Source: Symmetrospora coprosmae (taxonomy: Eukaryota > Basidiomycota > Cystobasidiomycetes > Symmetrosporaceae). Taken from it: 64,000 nt of DNA. Below, piece by piece: positions 52,713 through 63,998 of the stretch. Where the stretch lies: positions 868,001-932,000 of the forward strand of contig VUYT01000001.1 of assembly GCA_008802785.1 (NCBI GenBank), written 5' to 3'. Below the pieces are notes generated by a model, which made no database searches, had not been told where the DNA came from, and saw nothing but the letters and a program-made list of their open reading frames with translations. A program made the translations under genes and the position numbers. Numbering within the stretch: position 1 is the first letter of the stretch; each line of letters begins with the position of its first letter.

Positions 52713-54962
52713 CTAAAACCTCGAGGAGATTTCGCTCGATCGCGCGCTCGGCGTGGATGATCCCTCGACAGGCGCCCTTCCCTTGCTCGCGATTATTCTG
52801 CTCATTGGCGGGAATGCGCTTCTGGTGTCTCGCCAATACTCGCGCGCCTCGTCTGAGATCTGGCGATTGTCCGTGAGCTTCTCGAGGATTTTCTCCGCAG
52901 CGGCCACGAACGCCTGCTCGCCCTCTGTGGCCGCGACTGCGCTCTGGGTTCCGGCCCGAGCTGGAGCTGCAGGGCCAAACTTGCTCCCAATGTCCCTCGT
53001 ACATGCAAACGTGAGTGCGACACGCAGAGCGCGGTCAAGCCGCCGCCAATCGCGCGTCTCGAGCGCCTTCTCCAGCAGAATCGAGAGGCAGCGCGCATCG
53101 GGCTCGATATGCTTCGTGTGGTATCCCTTGAGCGCACGCTTGGAGGCGGCAGTCGCCTGATCGGCTTGGATATCCGCCACAGAAGCAGAAGCCTCCTTAG
53201 ACGGCAGAGGCAGACCAAGCAGGCGCTTCTCCGAGGGCTCGAGAATCTTGTCGTTCTTGCCTGTCATGTGCGCGAGCATGCGCAGAGCAGGTACGTACGA
53301 GCTCTGCCTCATGCCGAGCGTGTACGTCGAGAGCTCCGGGCGGAGAGACGCGGACGGCGAGCGGAGCTGCCATATGAGCACATCTGTCGGGAAGGCAGGA
53401 TCGTGAGCTGCCGGTACTGACGCATTCGCGGCGGCGGGGACCTGCTTACCTGCTGCCGAGGCAGGACACGCCTTCATGACAATCTCGCAGATGCGCGTAT
53501 CGAGAAGTGCTACCGGGACACTGGGCACACCCTCCCGGATGGCATCGAACCATTGCATGCAAGCTTGCTCGCAAGTGCTCCGGAACTGGTTTGCAAGCGC
53601 AAAGGCGTAATGCAAGGCAAGAGCATCCGCTCGGATCGGCCTGGTGGGTCGCACTACCTTTTCTGATGATGCGGATGCGGGCAGTCGCGTTGATGAGCCA
53701 TCTGTGGCGATCTTGGACGATGGAGAGTCTAGGCGCGGCAGGCCGAACAGCTCTGCCAAGTTGTCGATCACCTCCAGCCGCGTCTCCTTGTCTGGCAGTT
53801 CTCGCTTCCGAAAGTTGACGCTGCGCCAGGCATGGATGATGGCCCCTACCGCTCGGGCGTCCAGCCTCGCCTGTCCCGTGCGGTGCGCCTCGAGCGCCCG
53901 GTCGCTCGCTGCCTTGAGCTTCTGCAGAAGCTCTGGCAGCTCGGCATCTTTGGCATCGGCGAAGGCAGCACCGAGGCTCCGTATGTACGTCGAGTGCGTC
54001 TCCCGCGTGAAAGCCAGGGCGCCCCCCGGTGATCCAGACTCGTACACTGCGCTGACGTCCTCGAGCGTGGCGAGCGGGACTTGCGCCAGGAGGGTGAGAT
54101 ACGCGTTGCGTGGGATGGGCGACGGTGCATACTCCGGGTCGAGAGGCGGACGAGCGCGCGTCTCGTCTGCCGAGCGAGGCTCGCTTGAGCTCTGTACAAA
54201 GCTGAGGTACTGCGCGTAGATCTTGCGCAGGTTCTCCAGGTCTGCAGAAGTGACGGACTTTGGGTCTATGCTGGAGAAGTAGGTCGTATAGGTGCGAGGA
54301 GAAGGGATTACGCCCGAGCGTTTCATCTGTCGGCGCGTCGTGAAGCGTCAGCGCGGGAACTGGGCAGGTCTTCGGGGAGGTCGAAGCGAACGCACCTCCA
54401 TCCACAGCTTCCATGCGAGTTTCTTCCTCTTGGCGCGCAGAACGTGGCCTATCATAATCCCGTAGACGGCTGCATTGACGGCGACTGTCCTGCTCGTCCG
54501 GATGGTCTCAACTGCCTCGTCCAGCTTGCCAGCGCTGCACAATCTTGCGAGGTGCTCTGCGAGGTTGAACGAGTCCCGTGTTGCTCTGCCTCGAGGGGCA
54601 GAGCGGGGCGTATCCGGTGGAAATGGAGAGCGGAGTACGGTCTGCGACGACCTGCTGTGTGCACTTGCTGGGTGCGACGCTCTCGCAGAAAAGCGGTTCC
54701 GAGGCTTTGCTGTCTGTAGACGCGTCGGTGGCGGTTGGCGTCTCGCTCCAGCTTTTGGTGAGGTGTAGGCGGACACTGTTGATCTGCGCCCGAACTGGAG
54801 GTGCTCATCTCGTGTCTGAGCAGATGAAGGAGTCCTGCCGATAGGTGTCGAAGCCTTCGAGGTCGAGGTCGAGGCGCATCGCTGACATAATGCAGCGGTC
54901 GAGGCCAGGCGTTGCGCGAGGCCGTAGATGGCCGTCGAGGTGGGTGACAGCAGATAGCTCAT
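52713..54962 (-). CDS. Mitochondrial PPR-like protein
   Basis: Predicted exons (minus) are 54962-54396 and 54326-52713 (726 residues). The N terminus (MSYLLSPTSTAIYGLAQRLA) has few acidic residues and looks like a mitochondrial targeting sequence. After a basic Ser/Pro-rich region, helical pairs of PPR type appear: LARLCSAGKLDEAVETIRTS, AVYGIMIGHVLRAKRKKLAW, KLWMEMKRSGVIPSPRTYTT, and later TREDTxSTY-like and CLSILLEKALETRDWRRLDR segments. The single phase-0 intron falls in the middle of a repeat (KLWME/MKRSG). Proteins of this type act in mitochondrial RNA processing or translation. I cannot name the yeast orthologue. It is unrelated in detail to the other PPR-like gene at 21-25 kb. Confidence 0.75.
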
Positions 54963-55213
54963 GGCGTTCCCGAGTCACTTCCTGACTGATGAGCGTCGCC
55001 GTTGCTGCCGATGTGAGGGTGCGAAGGAGGAAGGGAGGGAGAGCTTGGCCCTCTGTGCTCTGTCTGGACCCCGTTGCCGTCCTTGCCCGCTTTCGAAATT
55101 TGGATGGCGGACAGACACGACACGGCTCTTTGCCACTGCACATCCCCCCCAGCCTAAGGTGCAGCAGTAGAGGGGTTTACACGACTCGACACATCTCGGT
55201 ACACCGCGCAGCC
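54963..55213. promoter_or_regulatory. Divergent promoter PPR-like gene / RRP15
   Basis: These 251 bp lie between divergent ATGs and should contain both promoters. Nothing specific is recognised. Confidence 0.45.
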
Positions 55214-56438
55214 ATGCCTGCAGAGAAGCGAGCTCGGACGGCGAAGGATGGGCCCGCGGGAGGAGCCGGTGGCAGAAGCAGTAGGAGCAGCAAGTTCACC
55301 ATGAAGGCGAAACCTGCCAATGGCGCTCAGGACAAGGGCAAGGGAAGGCAGAAGCAGCAGGATGATGATGACGATAGCGATCAGGAGGAGGAGGAGGAAG
55401 ACCTCGACGACCTCGAGGACCTCGAGGACCTCGAGGACAGCGAGGCAGACGACATGTCCGGGCTGGAAGCCGCTGGAGACGAAGACGACAGCGATGGAGA
55501 GGACAGCGACGAAGATGACATTATTGCTGCGAATGAAGACGCACAATCACGGCAGAAGAAGAGTGCGCGCCAAGTTCCTGCTTAAGAATCTGCCCACCAG
55601 AATGCTTAATCGGCTGACTTTGGCCCTTCTCGCTGTATTCTGCTCTCGTCTCGCGGCCTTGCTCCAGAGCGCAAGCGCGCACTCCCACAACAGGCCTTCG
55701 GAGATCTCCTCTCGTCGCTCATCTCTGCTCCAGCACCCACAAAGCCTCTGCGGCCGCTGCACCCCCCGCCAGCCGCCGAAGCGCTCGAGAAGCGCGCTCT
55801 CAAGCAGCTCCAGGCAAACAAGCACGAGCGCGAGGAGCGCGGGCACATCTCGGACGTGATTGCAGGGTGGGGTCCTCGGCCCCTCGTCCCCTTCTCGCAG
55901 TGGAGCAAGGCAGAGGTAGCCAGCGGCGGCACAGGCGGCGATGCGTCTGCCGAGTCTGGGCCGGGAAGCGTCGGACTCGGAGGCGCAGAGAAGGAGAAGG
56001 AGCTGCGGAGACTTGCACAGCGCGGTGCAGTCCGCCTGTTCAATGCCATCAAGGCCGCGCAGACGACGGAATCGGCTCCGAACGCACTCGCAAGGGCCAG
56101 CGCGACATCCTCGCGCCTAGCTGCCATCAAAGGCGAAGCGGCTGGCGGCAGCAGACGAAGTAGCAGCCCGGCGGGCTCTGTCGCTTCTGCTACGTCAGCC
56201 ACAGGACGTGCGTCGCCTGGCCCTGCGCCGCTCGAGGTCACCATCAACCGGAATCCAAACATGCTCGGGACAAAGGGCAAGCAGGAGGCTCGTGAGTTGG
56301 AGTACTGCTGATGGTTGCCGACGACAACGCTGATTCTGTGTATCTCCTTCCTCAGTCGCAAACCTGTCAAAGGCGAGCTTCCTCGAGCTCTTCAAGGCAG
56401 GCGGAGGTGGGGTGGCCAAGCCACGTCTCGCCGCATGA
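55214..56438 (+). CDS. RRP15: Ribosomal RNA-processing protein 15
   Basis: Predicted exons are 55214-55562, 55668-56291 and 56356-56438 (351 residues). The N-terminal third is basic then strongly acidic (runs of Asp, Glu and a DLE repeat). The conserved Rrp15 core follows: LLSSLISAPAPTKPL, LKQLQANKHEREERGHISDV, KELRRLAQRGAVRLFNAIKA and, after a Ser-rich insert, the C-terminal NLSKASFLELFKAGGG. Rrp15 is a nucleolar component of pre-60S particles needed for 27S and 5.8S/25S rRNA processing. The C-terminal exon was chosen because SKASFLELFK is a conserved Rrp15 ending. The intron acceptor at 55667 places KKKRKRALPQQAFG directly after the acidic region. Confidence 0.88.
55396..55440 (+). repeat. 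9-bp coding repeat in RRP15 acidic region
   Basis: The unit GACCTCGAG is repeated almost exactly about four times, encoding Asp-Leu-Glu triplets. It lies within the acidic segment of RRP15 and is probably prone to length variation. Confidence 0.7.
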
Positions 56439-56927
56439 CGGATTGCGAGTTGTGCAGTCTTGCTATACTCTTGTTGTCAATCATACCGCTCTGCCGCAAT
56501 GCCATCAGCATTCGCGATAACTGCGCTACAAAAGCTTGCATCGCAGTCTCCTCGACGATTTGGCTCTTCTCGCCACCGCTCACCGATGTCTACAACAGGC
56601 TGCTGAGGCGCAGAGCGGTCGCGCGTACAAGCAGAGGCCCCTACTGACGCGAGTGCGCTTGACCGGATCGTACATGTCTACCCGTAAGTGATTGTGGGCT
56701 GTATCATCTGGCTGGGAAACCGAAACTACTGGCTGAAGAGTCGTGGAAGATAAGACTGCCTAAGGTGCTCGGCTGCGTCCAACGCTGACGTCCGCGAAAG
56801 ACGATGGGAATGTGGCTGTGTCGCAGTCGCTGTACGCGCTATTCCTGACTTTGAGCTGGTGCTCCTGCACTGCTGCGCCTGATGTGCTTCGAAAGACTTG
56901 CTCTTTGTCATCTTGGCATGACTGGGC
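56439..56927. other. Convergent 3' intergenic region
   Basis: These 489 bp lie between RRP15 (plus) and the RING gene (minus). No coding frame with protein-like composition, RNA gene or repeat is recognised. Both 3' UTRs are expected here. Confidence 0.45.
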
Positions 56928-59167
56928 TCACATATTAGTGATCATGGCCCTGAGATCAGCCGACGACATGCCCATCTCCTGCGCGCGCCTCGCCAAGTTG
57001 ACAGCGTCGATGTTGATCTGATTCCCCGGCCCGGCGGCAGTGACGATGCCGGGCCAATTGGCAATGAGCTGGGCAATGTGCGGCTGGACGTGCATGGCAG
57101 GTCCCACGCCGCCGCCGCCACCGTGCTGCCCCTGCCCATGCGCGGGCGCAGGGACTGGCTGTCCATTGGCGCCGTAGACGAACCCGTATCGCCCGATCCC
57201 GCCCGCCCGCGTCCGGGCGATGGCCGCGAGCCGAGCGGCAGCAGCGGCAGCCTGCGCAACGCGCCCAGCCTCGACAGCGGCGGCTCTAGCTTTCGCAGTG
57301 GCGTTCTTCTTGCGTCGCGTTTCGGCCTCCTTCTCGACTTTGGCACGCGCCTTGCGGGCCTCTTTGGCCTCGGCCGTCTTGCCAGACTCCTCGAGTGCGA
57401 GGTAGACGGTCTCGAGCTGAGGCAGCAGCAAGACAGCAGGTCATGTCAGCTCGCCCAAGAGAGGGGCTGCCAAATGTCAATGCAAGCAACGCACGTGCTT
57501 CTTGATGACCGCGTCCGCGATATAGGACCTGACCGGGTCCAGCTTCGACACTTCTCGGCAGGTCGGGCATTCCTTGTTCTGCCGTTATGATACGGATGGC
57601 AAGCCCGTCAGTCTGCTGGCTTTGCCCGTGGAGTCCGAGCAGACACAACCCACGTGCGCATCCAGCCAGGGCGAGACACACGCCTCGCAGAAAGTGTGAC
57701 CACATGTGAGGTTGACGGGCGAGACCATGATCTCGTAGCAGATGGAGCAGCCGAGCTCCTCCTCAAAGTCGTTCGGCTTGGTGATGGTGACATACTTGAT
57801 GATAGGTGCGACCTCCTTCACGACCTCGACATGCTCGACGTTCTCCTTGTCCTCAGGCTCTCCTTGAGCCTTGTCCTTGTTGTCTGCGCGCGTAGCAGAG
57901 ATGTTGGTCGGGTTGCGCAGAGGAGGCGGCATCTGCATGTCGAAATCAAAGGGCGACTCCTCCCGGCCAAATCCGCCGCCCATGAGCAGACTCCCCTCGA
58001 ACCCTCGCTCCCGGGGGCGGGCATTTGCAGTCGTGTTCGAGGCAGTCTGCTTCTTCCTGCTGCTGGCCGAGCTGGAGCTGCCGCCAGCGTTGACAAAGCT
58101 CGCCTCGCTGCTGTCCCTCGCTCGCGCTTTGCCCTTCTGGGCAGCGGTGGTTTTGCCTTTGCCGGTGCGGGATGAGGTAGAGGCATCCGCAAGGGACGAG
58201 GTGCGCGTGAGGTCGACGGCGTTGCCTCGTGCGGTACGTGGTGCGACGGCGATGCCGGCGGAGGAGCGATCTCGGCGGGCGCGTGCGGTCCTGGACGACC
58301 GAACGACAACTTCCGGGCGCGAGCTCGAGCGCAGAGCGGAGCGCGGTCTGCTTTCAGCGGTTCGGGATCCCCTAGCTGAAACCTCGTAATCGGAATCCGA
58401 GTTCTCGGTAGACGAGTCGCTCAGCGGCTCGTGTCGCACGGCTCGCGCAGTTGCGCCAGAGGGGCGGGTCGACGTCGATGTCGAGGCTGTGGCTGTGCGA
58501 TCAGGATGAAAGAGGGTTCGTGCAGGTTGCGGAGGCGGGCACGAAATGAAGGTTGTCAATCGGGCTGATCCTTGATACGCACAGCCGTGGGCCGCGCATA
58601 GACATCGGAAGCGCACTCACGAATCTCAGGCAGCTCTTCACTGTCATCTTCGAGCTCGTCGACCTCCTCGGAATCAGCAGGCATTGCAAAGCCAGCGATG
58701 CGTCGTCCGGACGTCTGTGCGTGTGACTGCTGCCGGGTCGCGGTGGTCGCCGATCCCCTTCTTCGCTTGGGCCTTTCTTCGTCGCTGGAGTCTTCAGTCG
58801 TGGATCCGTCTCTGTTGTTCGCCGATGCTGCTGCCGTGGTGCGCGACGTGGATGCAGTAGTTGTCCTGCCGGTGCCGGTGCTGGTGCTGTTGCCTGCGTT
58901 GCTGGTCCTCCTGGCGGGCTGGCCAGTGCCGCGCACTCGGCTGGTACTCGCCACGGGCAGGTCGTCGTCGTCGTCCGAGCTGAGATCAATTATCTCTGTG
59001 GGTCGGTTGCTGCTGCGCGATGCTCCGCCGTTGTTCCTGCCACTGCTGCTGCTGTTGTTGCCTGCTGCTGTGCGACCGCTTCCGCCGCTCCCGGAGGCCT
59101 TGCGCTTGGTTCCTCCGGTGGTGCCGCTGGTCGAGCCACGCCTGGTCGAGTCTACCGAGCCGGGCAT
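56928..59167 (-). CDS. RING-finger protein with SUMO-interacting motif
   Basis: Predicted exons (minus) are 59167-58621, 58492-57654, 57578-57495 and 57416-56928 (652 residues). Most of the protein is disordered and Ser/Thr/Arg-rich. A C3HC4 RING spans about residues 431-469: CSICYEIMVSPVNLTCGH, then TFCEACVSPWLDAH and NKECPTCREV. A long charged helix (ESGKTAEAKEARKARAKVEK) and a Gly/His/Pro-rich tail follow. Residues 58-71 read EIIDLSSDDDDDLP, a strong SUMO-interacting motif (hydrophobic core plus acidic run). RING proteins of this plan are E3 ubiquitin ligases. SUMO-targeted ligases (Slx5/Slx8, Rfp, RNF4) combine both elements, though usually with the RING at the very C terminus. Nuclear location and STUbL activity are inferred. 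Confidence 0.75.
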
Positions 59168-59547
59168 GGTGCGAGACTGTCAGATGAAGGTTGTAGCTGG
59201 ACGTGATAGGTGTGTAGGGTATCGGTACCGCTGCTGGCTCCTGCTGCTTGTCGCTGCCGCCGTCTGACCTGCTGGCCCGAATCGGTTGACCGTCGGTCGG
59301 GCGCGCCGCCTTGTTGATGACGAGCAAGGATACAGGGAGTCTCCTCTGCCTGCAACAAGTGACGCTCCTGCGCGCTCTGGTCAAGCAGCACAGTCAGTCG
59401 TCTGCTGGCTGGTGTGTGTATTCTCTGTTGGTGGAAGGGAGGGGAAACGCTCTCCCTCTGCTGTCGCTGTCACTGTCTGGCCTTTCCTCCCTGCCCTGTT
59501 TGCCACCGACTCCGCTTCCCAAGGAGAAAGTCGCCAGCCATAGCAGA
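59168..59547. promoter_or_regulatory. Divergent promoter RING gene / GRC3
   Basis: These 380 bp lie between divergent ATGs. The GRC3 frame is open upstream to about 59311 without changing the interpretation. No distinct motif is recognised. Confidence 0.4.
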
Positions 59548-62500
59548 ATGAGCGCGACAAGGGCGACAAAGCAGTCACAGCAGTCACAGCAGCGCAAGAG
59601 GAAGAGCTCTGCCACGTCGACCCTCAGCGATGCTGCTCCCGTGGCTGTCCGGACGAAGAAGGCTGCATCGGCAGCAGCAGCAGCAGCGGTTCCTGCAGCT
59701 CCAGTGATCCTCTCGGCGGTCGCAGCAAGAAAGCTCGCTCTGGCTGAAGCAGCGGCAGTGGCGGCGGCAGCAGCAGCAGCAGCAGCGACTGATCCAGTCG
59801 TCGAAGAGGCAAGCGTTGACAAGCGCAAGGGGAAAGCCCCTCCTGCTGCGGAAGACAGCCCGGACAACTCCAGCGACGAGGGCGACGCGGTCAGCGAAAA
59901 TGGCATTGACCTCGACGGGCTCGGCACCAACGCCGCGACGGTTCTCTCGACCGATATGCCGCGTCTCCAGCACGGCTCCCACGCGTCTGCGGTCAAAATT
60001 GTGTCGGGAGGCTCAAAGCCGCGATACTTCCAGGCTGCGCCAGACTCGGACTCGGACTCGGACTCGGATGCGGACTCTGACGCTCAGGAAGTGACGCTCG
60101 CAAGTGACTTGCCTGCACAAGGCAGCCGCGCTGCTCGCCTCACTCTCGACTCAACGGACAAGAGCGCGGCCGAAGAAACAGAAGCCGAGAGCATCGCGTC
60201 TGCCTCTTCCCGAAAGGGGCGCGGGTCTCCTCGAAAAGATGGCTCGAGAACCGGGCGAAAGCGTCGAAGGGGCAACAATGGCGATGACAGCGGGTGAGAT
60301 CTGGCTTTTGAGGTCCCGCCGAACGGGAGCAGACTGTCTCTGACGACCAAGCTCGCTGCCATCACAGAGCCTTCTTGGACCCGTCCTGCATCTCCACATG
60401 GGCACCAACCGCTCAACAGAGCTGGTTCGAGGTCGAGAGGAGGAGCGCGTCAAGTACATCGGCCAAACATGGAGCGAGCCTCCTCATTGCGCTATACCCC
60501 GGCGAGGTGAGCGAAGAGCCCGGTCAGAGGCGGGCGAAATGCAATCCGCTGACCCCGCTGAATCGCTCGCGTGTATTTAGACCGTGCTCGCGAGAGGCAT
60601 CTATACTCTATCGGTACTGCGAGGCCAGATTATGCTTTCTCAAGCCGTCCTCACCCCGGACTCGGCCCCGCTGGACGTCTTCGCGCCAGCTAGTCATCCC
60701 CTGCCCGTCATTCGCGCTCAGCCGGCAACGGCGGGCACTCAACACGGACAACAAAATGCACTTGCCGCGCTCAGTACGATCTCTGGGCCGGTGGATCTCG
60801 AGTCTGCGCTTGTAGGCGTGCCAACTCTTATCCTGCTTGAGAGCAGGCCGCGGACTGGTGTCGAAGGCATCGAGCGCGTCATGCGGTGTGCTGGCATGCC
60901 TGTACCATTTGGCGGTCTTTGGGCTTCGCGTAATGGACGAGAACCACAGCCGATAGCAGGCGGGAGCTTCGACCTCGTGCGTTGCCTTGCCATTGCGTGA
61001 TCGCACTGCGGGAGGTAGTCCAGCGAACGTCTGCTGACCAGATCTGTCTGCTTCTTTCCTGTTTCCAGATCACGCAGCCGGAGCGAGACTTGATGGCTGC
61101 CATACTGCCGGAGAATTGGCGGCAAGCACTCGGCACCCTGGCGAGGCCAGCAAGAGAAACGTCTGACGGTCTCGGAGCTTCCGATAGCGAACATGCTCCC
61201 ATTTGCGTCGTGCAGGGCTCCAAGAGTGTGGGGAAGAGCACCTTTGCTAAGCTCGCTGTGAACGCTCTGTTGACTAGGTACATCTCGAGATCTGCCTCCT
61301 CTAAGTCGCCCGATTGTAGATTGACGCATCACCGTATTCGCAGCCCGCAGCGACGCCGCGATAGAGTCGCGTTCCTGGATACCGATCTTGGACAGAGCGA
61401 GCTTGGGCCGTCCGGCCTCGTCTCGCTACACATCCTCGACACGCCGCTCGTTGGCCCCTCTTTCACGCATCAGAATCGGCTGCCTCTGCGTGCGCACTTT
61501 CTCGGAACCGCATCGCCCAAGAACGACCCTTCCGCCTACCTGTCCGCAACTCATGATCTGCTGTCGGCGTACTTTGCGCTTGCGGCCTCATCCGGCGCGT
61601 ACGACGATGCCAGTGCCATTCCGCTCGTCATCAACACGCAGGGCTGGACAAAAGGCTTAGGTGCGGACCTGCTGCAGGAAATTCACCGGATGCTCGAAGG
61701 CTTCCTCCAGGACAACGGGGTTGACCCTGTTGCGGTCAGAGTGTACGACTTTGCGCAAGCGACCCCAGGCGGCTATGAGGCTTTCGTGCCGCGCGGGCAG
61801 GGCAGTGCGTCTAGTACAACGATGACAGCAGTGCCCGGGAGCCATATCATGTCGCTCCAGCCTATCTATCTGCCCGAGGCGGGCCCGGCCAAGCTCACGC
61901 CATCAGACCTTCGGATGCTCAGCCTCATCTCGTACCTCCACCTCTCGCCATCCTCCTTCCTTCCGCCGCCTGCGCCTGCACAGAGCACGGGCCCGCAGCG
62001 CATGCCAAGCTGGGATTTCGTGACCTCACTTGTCCGGCGGAGGCCATATGCCGTTCCCTGGTCAGTCATCCAGCGCGTCGACATGCTGGGAAGCGAGGAG
62101 GTGGCATGCGAGGAGGTCCTGCGTGCTCTCGACGTGAGCATCGTGGCGCTCGTGGAGTCAGCGGCCGAGACAGACAGGGCGGTACCGCTAGTTCCGCAAG
62201 CTGCGCCAGCAACGTCTGCTGGTCAATTGCGATACGATCCGAACGCGCCTCCTACTTCCGCTCAAGGCACGCTATGCCTAGGCCTCGGCGTCGTGCGCGC
62301 GATCGACACGGCCAACGCGAGCTTCCATCTTCTCACTCCTCTACCAGCCACGCTCTTCGCTCGCGTCAACGTCCTACAGAAGGGCGAGATCGAGCTGCCG
62401 ACGGTGCTCATGGTCGACTACGCCGCCGAGCATGACGGCCCGGAAGGAGCGATATGTGGGGTCGAGTATGCGCAGGTGCCGTACCTCGAAAGCACGGGAT

Positions 62501-62571
62501 ACGGGAATGGAGTCGGTAGCAAGAAGAGGCGTGTGAGGAGGAATGTCATGCGGAGCTCGCAGTTCCGGTGA
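59548..62571 (+). CDS. GRC3: Polynucleotide 5'-kinase Grc3/NOL9
   Basis: Predicted exons are 59548-60293, 60368-60506, 60581-60976, 61069-61277 and 61344-62571 (905 residues). The first 250 residues are disordered, with basic, poly-Ala and (Ser-Asp) repeats. A beta-rich N-terminal domain (LYPGETVLARGIYTLSVLRG) precedes the kinase core. Walker A is GSKSVGKST (about residues 477-485). The Walker B-type strand is VAFLDTDLGQSELGPSGLVS, with lid and base-binding region YLSATHDLLSAYFALAASSG and VINTQGWTKGLGADLLQEIH. Grc3 phosphorylates 5'-OH ends made by Las1 during ITS2 removal, and also acts in Pol I termination, in the nucleolus. The 66-nt intron at 61278-61343 keeps the frame open and is therefore less certain. 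Without it 22 residues are added. Confidence 0.9.
59670..59790 (+). repeat. Poly-alanine-coding GCA repeats in GRC3
   Basis: Two runs of GCA/GCG codons (about 59670-59691 and 59753-59788) encode alanine stretches in the disordered N-terminal part of GRC3. Confidence 0.75.
60045..60070 (+). repeat. 6-bp coding repeat (Asp-Ser) in GRC3
   Basis: The hexamer GACTCG is repeated four times, encoding alternating Asp-Ser residues, likely casein kinase 2 sites. Confidence 0.75.
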
Positions 62572-62637
62572 CCAACCTGCCGCTCCAAGGCATTAGATAG
62601 GAGGACGCGCTGTACATGCAAGGCAGAGAACATACAG

Positions 62638-63309
62638 CTAGAGTCTCTCCTGACTCGATGCGGCTTCGCCTTCCACTTGCTTCGCTTGCTCATCGGCATC
62701 GCTTTCCCGGCCTGCCGCATCTCCCTCCGATTCGGCCTCTTGATCGTGCTCGGCTAGCAAGGCCTTCTCCCTCAAGGGCTGCAGCTCCTCGTTCATGCGC
62801 TTAGCTTCCTCCACTTTCTCGTCTCTAAGCCAGACCCGCATCGGTCCTTTCCCATCTCCCGGGATCCACCGCTCTTTGTCCTTTGCCTTGCCCTTCGTCT
62901 TGCCCTTGACTTTGTCTCTCGAGCCGCCAATGCCTCCGCTCGCACTCCCGTCGTCTATGCGCTCGATATAGCAGACCTCCTTGACGTTTGCGAGGCGGCG
63001 TGCAGCGCGTCGGTACCTCTCTCGCCACTCGAGCTTCTCGCGCTCGGGACCATCGGCCGCCTGCGCCTGCTCGCACGTCACGCGGCGGCGAGAGACGTCC
63101 GGGTTGTGAAGGTTGGCCAGGAGCACAGAGAGGAAGCTGCCCTCGATCCCGCGGTCGACCGGATGATGCGATGCTCGGGACGAGCGGCAGGAGGCCGAGC
63201 AGAACTTGGCGGCCGACCAGTCGCGCGCGAGTGAAGCGCGATAGTGAAAGACACGCCCGCAGGAAGCACAGAACTTGGACGGCTTGACGGCGTCGGCTGC
63301 GCGCGACAT
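62638..63309 (-). CDS. DUF2256-type zinc-ribbon protein
   Basis: This is a single-exon frame of 223 residues starting MSRAADAVKPSKFCASC. The frame is open upstream to an ATG at 63423, but the residues before MSRAAD look like leader sequence. The N-terminal CASCGRVFHYRASLARDW followed by SAAKFCSASCRS has two CxxC/CxxxC pairs around a Trp. This matches the DUF2256 zinc ribbon (C-x2-C-R-x-F-x-x-R-x-x-W then C-S-x-x-C-R). The segment GSFLSVLLANLHN then suggests the start of a DUF3253-like winged helix, often fused to DUF2256. The rest is charged and low complexity (repeated Lys-Gly-Lys, then Glu/Asp/Ala). Function is unknown. It converges on GRC3 with only 66 bp between stops. Confidence 0.72.
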   Translation of the reverse strand: MSRAADAVKPSKFCASCGRVFHYRASLARDWSAAKFCSASCRSSRASHHPVDRGIEGSFLSVLLANLHNPDVSRRRVTCEQAQAADGPEREKLEWRERYRRAARRLANVKEVCYIERIDDGSASGGIGGSRDKVKGKTKGKAKDKERWIPGDGKGPMRVWLRDEKVEEAKRMNEELQPLREKALLAEHDQEAESEGDAAGRESDADEQAKQVEGEAASSQERL

Positions 63310-63533
63310 ATTGGCGGGGATGGGTCGAAGCAAGGCAGACAGTGGCAAAGAGCTCGGGAGAGAGCCCGATCGAGGCGGGGCTGGTTCATTTCGCGAGACC
63401 TCCGAGCAAGGAGCTTGTTTCATCCTTCACTGACAACATCGCACCACAGCCGACTGCTGTCTATCCGCCTCCTCCCGACTTGTCCGTACCCTGAGACCAG
63501 ACCTTGACCAGTAGGTTCTTCGGGCGTCCGCTC

Positions 63534-63998
63534 TCAATAGTCCGAGGCGAGCTTCTGCGCCGCGAAGAAGCGCTTGAAAGAGCGACACTCGTCCTTGTGA
63601 AGGAGCTCCCAATCCTTCTTCTGGCACTCTGCGCCGCAGAAGTACGCATAGCCGCAACCTGCGCACTTCTTCCTCTCCTCCCCGACGAGCTTCTTCCCAC
63701 AGCCGGCACAGAAGACCACAAGTGAATACGGAGGGACCTCTTCGGGCTTCACGGTCCACTGGCATCGCATTCCATCAACGAGAGGAGGGATGAGGCCGGC
63801 CTTCGCCTTCCTGATCCTCATCTCTTGATCGTAACGCCAGCGGTCCTGCGACGGGCGCGAAAGAGCCGGGAAGATGCGAAAGCCTTTGAGACCCCTGAAA
63901 TCGGCAAGGGTCATGATGATCCTGAATATGGTCAGGTCTGTGCAGAGGTGTACGTCGCGATCCCAGTACTTGGGTCCTTTCTGCTGGCGGAATGAATT
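63534..63998 (-). CDS. Partial MYND zinc-finger protein (5' end outside window)
   Basis: The minus-strand frame is open from the right edge down to a stop at 63534, giving 154 visible residues. The upstream stretch (KYWDRDVHLCTDLTIFRI) is clearly coding, so the ATG at 63914 is not the true start. The C terminus holds a MYND finger: CAGCGKKL, then ERKKCAGCGYAYFCGAECQK and KDWELLHKDECRSFKRF. The Cys/His spacing is canonical. MYND domains bind proline-rich peptides or sit in SET- or ankyrin-type proteins. Which of these precedes it cannot be seen here. Confidence 0.8.
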   Translation of the reverse strand, partial: NSFRQQKGPKYWDRDVHLCTDLTIFRIIMTLADFRGLKGFRIFPALSRPSQDRWRYDQEMRIRKAKAGLIPPLVDGMRCQWTVKPEEVPPYSLVVFCAGCGKKLVGEERKKCAGCGYAYFCGAECQKKDWELLHKDECRSFKRFFAAQKLASDY

